This document shows positions 60,099-64,000 of a stretch of 64,000 nucleotides of DNA, one piece after another (the stretch's first letter is position 1; every line of letters begins with the position of its first letter). The DNA is from Denitromonas halophila (GTDB lineage: Bacteria > Pseudomonadota > Gammaproteobacteria > Burkholderiales > Rhodocyclaceae). The stretch covers positions 124,001 to 188,000 of the forward strand of contig NZ_VMNK01000002.1 of the NCBI RefSeq assembly GCF_007625155.1. The letters are read 5' to 3'. The position numbers were made by a program, and so were the translations under genes. Under the pieces are notes generated by a model. It had not been told where the DNA came from. It saw nothing but the letters and a program-made list of their open reading frames with translations, and did not search any database.

Positions 60099-61618
60099 GG
60101 ATGACCCACATGAACCACCAGCAGATTTTCGCCCGGACCAGCGGCCTGAGCCGTGGCAGTTTGTTCGCCTCGCAGCGCTTCGTGCTGATGTGCGCATTGT
60201 TCGTGGGCTCGGTTTGGGCGCTGGCCGTCTACGATGGGTGGCGCGACGGCCCGAGCCTCTTCAACACCATGCTGCCGCTGGGCGCCCTGGCCTATGCCAC
60301 CTATGCCCTTCGCCACCACCGCCGCACGCTCGATGCGGTGGCGCGGCTCAACAGCGCCATCGTCGCGGCGCGCAAGGGCGACACCCACCACCGCATCACC
60401 CATGTCAAGGGGCTGGGCGAGATCGGGCATGTGGCCTGGAACTTCAACGACCTGATGGATGTGGTCGAAACCTATTTCAAGGACGTCTCCAATTGCTTCG
60501 AGCGCGCCGCGCGGCGCGACTTCACCCGACCGGCGCTGTCGATGGGCATGCCGGGTGATTTCGGCAAGTCGGAAGACGAGATCAACCTGGCGCTCGACGC
60601 CATGCAGAAGGCCGACACCTTCTCGCAGCGCAACCGCCTGTCGGCCGGCCTGCACGAGATGAACACCGGATCGCTGTTCGCCAATCTCAAGGTCAATCAA
60701 CAGGATCTGACCGAGGTGACCGATGTGATGACCAACGTGCTGTCCATCGCCGAACGCAACCGCGCTGGCGCGCGCACCAGCCGCGATACCGTCGAGGTGC
60801 TGCGCCAGACCATGGACTCGGTCAACGCGCGGATGCAGCGCTTGGGCGAGGCGGCCGGCGAGCTGGGCACCTCGAGCCAGGAGATCCACAAGACGGTGCG
60901 GATCATCGCCGAGATCACCGAGCAGACCAACCTGCTGGCGCTCAATGCGGCCATCGAGGCGGCGCGTGCCGGCGAGGTGGGGCGGGGCTTCGCCGTGGTG
61001 GCCGACGAGGTGCGCAAGCTGGCCGAACGCACCCGGCAGGCCACGCAGGAGATCGGCGGCGTGGTGGATGGGCTGGGCGCCTGCGTCGACGAGATGGTCG
61101 GCCAGACCGGCGAGATGACCGGGCAGACCGCCGAGGTGACCGAGCGCGTCAGCGACTTTGCCAATGAATTCGCCGGTGTGGCCCACTCGGCCGAGGAGAC
61201 CATCACCTGGCTGAGCGCCGCGCGCGAGCAGATCTTCGGCACGCTGGTCAAGCTCGATCATGTCATCTTCATGCAAAACGGCTATGTGGCGGTCGAGCGC
61301 GGCGGCGACAACGATGAAGCGCGCATCGTCGCGGTGGGGCCGACCGAGTGCCGTCTCGGGCATTGGTATTACGAAGGCTCAGGGCGCGAAATGTTCGCGC
61401 ATCTGCCGGCCTATCGCAGTCTCGAGCAGCCGCACAAGACCGTGCACCGCAGCGTGCAGCGCGCGATTGAGGCGTCGCGCGAAGACTGGCTGCGCGACGA
61501 GGTGGCTTTCGACCGCATCCTGGACGAAATGCGCGCCGCTGAGCATGCCAGCCGCGACGTGATCCGCCTGATCGGCGAGATGGTGGCCCAGAAGCAAGTG
61601 GCCGCAACGCGTCAATAG
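60095..61618 (+). CDS. Methyl-accepting chemotaxis protein with C-terminal CZB zinc-binding domain
   Basis: The product is 507 residues from ATG at 60095 (ATG at 60101 or 60110 also possible; TGAGG lies nine bases before the latter). Two membrane helices follow the start ([20 protein letters not shown] and [17 protein letters not shown]) with only a few residues between, so there is no periplasmic ligand domain. A HAMP-like segment leads to the signalling hairpin [20 protein letters not shown]. The C-terminus is a CZB domain: H-V-I-F, C-R-L-G-H-W, then H-K-T-V-H, the 3His-1Cys zinc set. It probably receives its signal from the PAS protein encoded just upstream. Confidence 0.9.
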   Translation: MRMTHMNHQQIFARTSGLSRGSLFASQRFVLMCALFVGSVWALAVYDGWRDGPSLFNTMLPLGALAYATYALRHHRRTLDAVARLNSAIVAARKGDTHHRITHVKGLGEIGHVAWNFNDLMDVVETYFKDVSNCFERAARRDFTRPALSMGMPGDFGKSEDEINLALDAMQKADTFSQRNRLSAGLHEMNTGSLFANLKVNQQDLTEVTDVMTNVLSIAERNRAGARTSRDTVEVLRQTMDSVNARMQRLGEAAGELGTSSQEIHKTVRIIAEITEQTNLLALNAAIEAARAGEVGRGFAVVADEVRKLAERTRQATQEIGGVVDGLGACVDEMVGQTGEMTGQTAEVTERVSDFANEFAGVAHSAEETITWLSAAREQIFGTLVKLDHVIFMQNGYVAVERGGDNDEARIVAVGPTECRLGHWYYEGSGREMFAHLPAYRSLEQPHKTVHRSVQRAIEASREDWLRDEVAFDRILDEMRAAEHASRDVIRLIGEMVAQKQVAATRQ

Positions 61619-61798
61619 GCAGCCGCCGATCCCGGGATGCGTGGCCGCGAATGCCACGCATCCGGCGCTTCTGGACAAGCGGCCAACGTCTGCCTAGGCT
61701 GAATCCTGATCCCTTGCATGCCATCGATTGCCGGGCCATTGTTAGCCTCCGGCGCCTTGTGCTCCGCGCCGAGCGGCGTGCGCTCTGGAGGTGCGATC

Positions 61799-63535
61799 AT
61801 GGATGCCGAATACGATCTGTTGATTCGTGATGGGTGGGTGGTCAACGGCCGCGGCGGCGAGCCCGTCCAGGCCGACGTGGCGGTGAGCGGCGGGCGCATC
61901 CGCGCCGTTGGTAAGCTCACCGGTGCGGCGCGCGAGGTCATCGACGCCACCGACCATATCGTGGTGCCGGGCTTCGTCGACATCCACACCCACTACGACG
62001 GTCAGGTGAGCTGGGAGAACCGGCTGGTGCCCTCGTCCTCGCATGGTGTGACCACGGCGGTGATGGGCAACTGTGGCGTCGGCTTCGCGCCGTGCCGGCC
62101 CGAGCAGCACGAGCTGCTGATCCAGCTGATGGAAGGGGTCGAAGACATCCCGCATCCGGTGCTGGTCGACGGTCTGCCCTGGGCCTGGGAGAGCTATCCC
62201 GACTACCTCGATTTCCTCGCCGCGCGGCAGTACGACATGGACATCTGCGGTTACGTGCCGCATGCCCCGGTGCGGGTGTACGCCATGGGCCAGCGCGGCG
62301 CCGACCGCGAGCCGGCCACGGCGGACGACCTGGCGGCGATGGCGCGCCTCGTGGCCGAGGCGGTGCGCGCCGGGGCGATGGGCTTTTCCACCTCGCGCAC
62401 CTTCTTCCACCGCTCCAGCGACGGGCGCTCCACGCCCAGCTTCGAGGCCGCCGAGGCCGAACTGATGGCGCTCGGCGGCGCGCTGCGCCAGGAAGGGCGT
62501 GGCGCGATGCAGCTGATCACCGATTTCGATGCGCCGGAGGCGACGCTCGATTTGCTGCTACGCCTGGTCAAAGCCGCCGGCCGGCCCTTGTCGGTGTCGT
62601 TGCTCGAAGGCACCTACGGGCCGATGACCCTCGACTGGCGCACGGTGCTCGACCGCTTCGCGGCGGCCGGCGCCCAGGGCCTGCCGATCAAGGCCCAGGT
62701 GCTGAGCCGGGCCATCGGCGTGATGCTCGGCCACGAGCTGACGCTCAACACCTTCTACACCTGCGACTCCTACAAACCGCTTGCTGCGCTGCCCTTCGAG
62801 GAACGCATCCGTGCGCTGCGCCAGCCCGAGATGCGCGCGCGCCTCCTCGCCGAAGCGGCCGATCCCGATCCAACCATCGTGCTCGGGCGGCTGGCGCGCG
62901 AGTTCGACCACATGTTCCTGCTCGGCGACCCGCCCGACTACGAGCAACCGTTCGAGAACAGCATCGCCGCGCGCGCTGCGCGGCTCGGCGTGAGCCCCGA
63001 GGCGCTGGTCTACGACCTGATGCTCGAGCGCGACGGGCGCAACAACCTGTATGTGACCCTGTGCAACTACGAGCACGGCTCGCTCGAATCCTCGCGCGAG
63101 ATGATGCAGCACCCCGGCGCCGTGCTCGGCCTCGGCGACGGTGGCGCGCACTGCGGCACCATTTGTGATGGCAGTTACCCCACCTTCATGCTGACGCACT
63201 GGGTGCGCGACCGGCAGCGCGGCGCGCGGCTGCCCTTGCAGGACGTGATCAAGTGGCTCAGCCACGACACCGCGCAGGCGGTCGGTCTGTGCGATCGGGG
63301 CGTGCTTGCCCCCGGCTACAAGGCCGACATCAACGTCATCCACCCGGAGCGCCTGACCCTGCACGCGCCTGAAGTCGCCCACGACCTGCCCGGCGGCGGG
63401 CGGCGCCTGGTACAGCGCGCCGACGGCTATGCCGCCACTGTGGTTAGCGGCGCCGTGGTGTATCGCGACGGGCAGCCCACCGGTGCGCTGCCGGGCCGGC
63501 TGGTGCGCGGCGCGCAGGCGGCACCAGTGCACTGA
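61799..63535 (+). CDS. D-aminoacylase/N-acyl-D-amino-acid deacylase family amidohydrolase
   Basis: The product is 578 residues from ATG at 61799, after GGAGG. It is a cytoplasmic metal-dependent amidohydrolase of the D-aminoacylase group. It has [18 protein letters not shown], the metal motif [30 protein letters not shown], a G-D-G-G-A-H-C-G segment near the C-terminus ([11 protein letters not shown]) and a closing D-I-N-V-I-H-P. It is longer than classic D-aminoacylases (about 480 residues), as in a related amidohydrolase subgroup; the substrate is unknown. It is not in an operon. Confidence 0.88.
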   Translation: MDAEYDLLIRDGWVVNGRGGEPVQADVAVSGGRIRAVGKLTGAAREVIDATDHIVVPGFVDIHTHYDGQVSWENRLVPSSSHGVTTAVMGNCGVGFAPCRPEQHELLIQLMEGVEDIPHPVLVDGLPWAWESYPDYLDFLAARQYDMDICGYVPHAPVRVYAMGQRGADREPATADDLAAMARLVAEAVRAGAMGFSTSRTFFHRSSDGRSTPSFEAAEAELMALGGALRQEGRGAMQLITDFDAPEATLDLLLRLVKAAGRPLSVSLLEGTYGPMTLDWRTVLDRFAAAGAQGLPIKAQVLSRAIGVMLGHELTLNTFYTCDSYKPLAALPFEERIRALRQPEMRARLLAEAADPDPTIVLGRLAREFDHMFLLGDPPDYEQPFENSIAARAARLGVSPEALVYDLMLERDGRNNLYVTLCNYEHGSLESSREMMQHPGAVLGLGDGGAHCGTICDGSYPTFMLTHWVRDRQRGARLPLQDVIKWLSHDTAQAVGLCDRGVLAPGYKADINVIHPERLTLHAPEVAHDLPGGGRRLVQRADGYAATVVSGAVVYRDGQPTGALPGRLVRGAQAAPVH

Positions 63536-63607
63536 TGCCGTTCGGCCGGTTTGCCGAAACGGGCTAGCGGCCTGCGCGGCGGCGTTTCTATAGTTGGTGC
63601 ATGGAAA

Positions 63608-63838
63608 ATGTTGTGTTCCGCGCCGGCGCTCAAGCCCGGCCATCCGGAAGCGTCGCCCGTCATCCTGAGCGGCAATTGCATCAACTGGGGGCGGTGTATT
63701 GATGTGTGCGACGAGGATGTGTTTGCGTTCGGTCTGCGCGGCTCGCGTCGGATGCCCTCAGAACCAGCAGCAGGGCAGGTCGTGGGGATTCACAGGCTGT
63801 CGGCTACCGAGCGGGTCGGCGTCCGACAGAAAAGCTGA
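63608..63838 (+). pseudogene. Remnant of a 4Fe-4S ferredoxin domain
   Basis: The frame contains GNCINWGRCIDVCDEDVF, continuing AFGLR. It matches the C-x-x-C-x-x-C-x-x-x-C cluster motif of 4Fe-4S proteins of the NapH/ferredoxin type, except that the second cysteine has become tryptophan (TGG for TGC). Only one half-motif is present; flanking residues are arginine- and proline-rich and unlike any ferredoxin. It most likely marks the 3' end of a lost gene in an accessory scar after the amidohydrolase. A functional small protein is unlikely. Confidence 0.6.
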
Positions 63839-64000
63839 GTCGGCATGGCGCCCGCCAACGGGACCCTCCTGCACGGATCGCTGCGCTTGTCGCTCGACAA
63901 GTCGGTCACCTTGATTCGCTTGGTGTTTCGGTGCAGCTCCTGGCTGGTCTCGGCCAACTGCTGCCGCTCGCCAATTCGGCAGAGCTGTCACTCCAGCGGC
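63839..64000. other. Right edge without recognised gene
   Basis: The last 162 bases hold no open frame I can support. A minus-strand frame here (about 63758-63991) has no recognisable domain or ribosome-binding site. The base composition is slightly lower in GC than the chromosome average, in keeping with decayed or junctional DNA. Confidence 0.4.

Noticed and set aside
63758-63991. 77-codon minus-strand open frame at the right edge
   Set aside because: No ribosome-binding site, domain or sensible codon bias; it overlaps the ferredoxin remnant.

Overview
The window is GC-rich, densely coded DNA with the look of a betaproteobacterial chromosome. The gene set and gene order fit Rhodocyclales-type bacteria (Azoarcus/Thauera/Zoogloea relatives): a pilG-pilH-pilI-pilJ-chpA twitching chemosensory cluster next to rubredoxin and thiD/thiE/hemL, a ribF-ileS-lspA-fkpB-ispH operon, xseB-ispA-dxs, and PEP-CTERM proteins. 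The lineage is inferred from gene content, not from a marker tree. I saw no rRNA, tRNA, CRISPR array, intact insertion sequence or prophage. This is mostly core chromosome with a few accessory islets.

Layout. 1-4.4 kb (minus): type IV pilus chemosensory operon, with chpA cut by the window edge, and rubredoxin upstream. 4.6-7.4 kb (plus): a thiD-like gene that has lost its catalytic motif, thiE, hemL. 7.4-9 kb: a TetR regulator with a palindromic operator, and an alpha/beta hydrolase. 8.9-18 kb (minus): a long co-directional run transcribed as uppP, esterase, methyltransferase, rarD, RNB ribonuclease, tonB-like, aroE, mtgA, mgtE. 18.3-22.8 kb (plus): a 1496-residue hybrid kinase with a CHASE-like sensor, five PAS domains, HisKA, HATPase, receiver and Hpt. 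22.8-28 kb (minus): two little-known genes, then xseB-ispA-dxs-folE2 ending at a strong terminator. 28.2-29.3 kb (plus): a Rieske oxygenase lying between the two isoprenoid-precursor gene sets. 29.3-35.2 kb (minus): ribF-ileS-lspA-fkpB-ispH, with a duplicated GC-rich palindromic repeat between ileS and lspA.

35.3-37.6 kb (plus): egtB-egtD for ergothioneine. 37.6-41.3 kb: amiC and tsaE (minus), queG and murI (plus); tsaE holds a striking AT-rich patch with a promoter-like sequence. 41.3-44.7 kb (minus): a lectin-like lipoprotein, a STAS/sulfurtransferase/DUF488 operon and an EamA transporter. 44.8-47.6 kb (plus): alkylation-damage repair (Ada-AlkA fusion, ogt) and a second EamA transporter. 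47.7-52.3 kb: two PEP-CTERM proteins around a small secreted protein, glutaminase and a DnaJ-like protein. 52.8-56 kb: DUF1304, a DUF922-like protease, an unknown gene, an RNase H-like gene and ilvE. 56.3-59.3 kb (plus): glpK-glpD. 59.4-61.6 kb (plus): a sigma-28-like promoter followed by a free-standing Aer-type PAS protein overlapping a ligand-domain-less chemoreceptor with a zinc-binding CZB tail. This looks like an aerotaxis receptor split in two. 61.8-63.5 kb: a D-aminoacylase-type amidohydrolase, followed by a decayed ferredoxin fragment.

The most interesting signals are the split Aer/CZB receptor with its flagellar-type promoter, the Rieske oxygenase inside the isoprenoid neighbourhood, the AT-rich island within tsaE, and the thiD-like protein without the catalytic cysteine.
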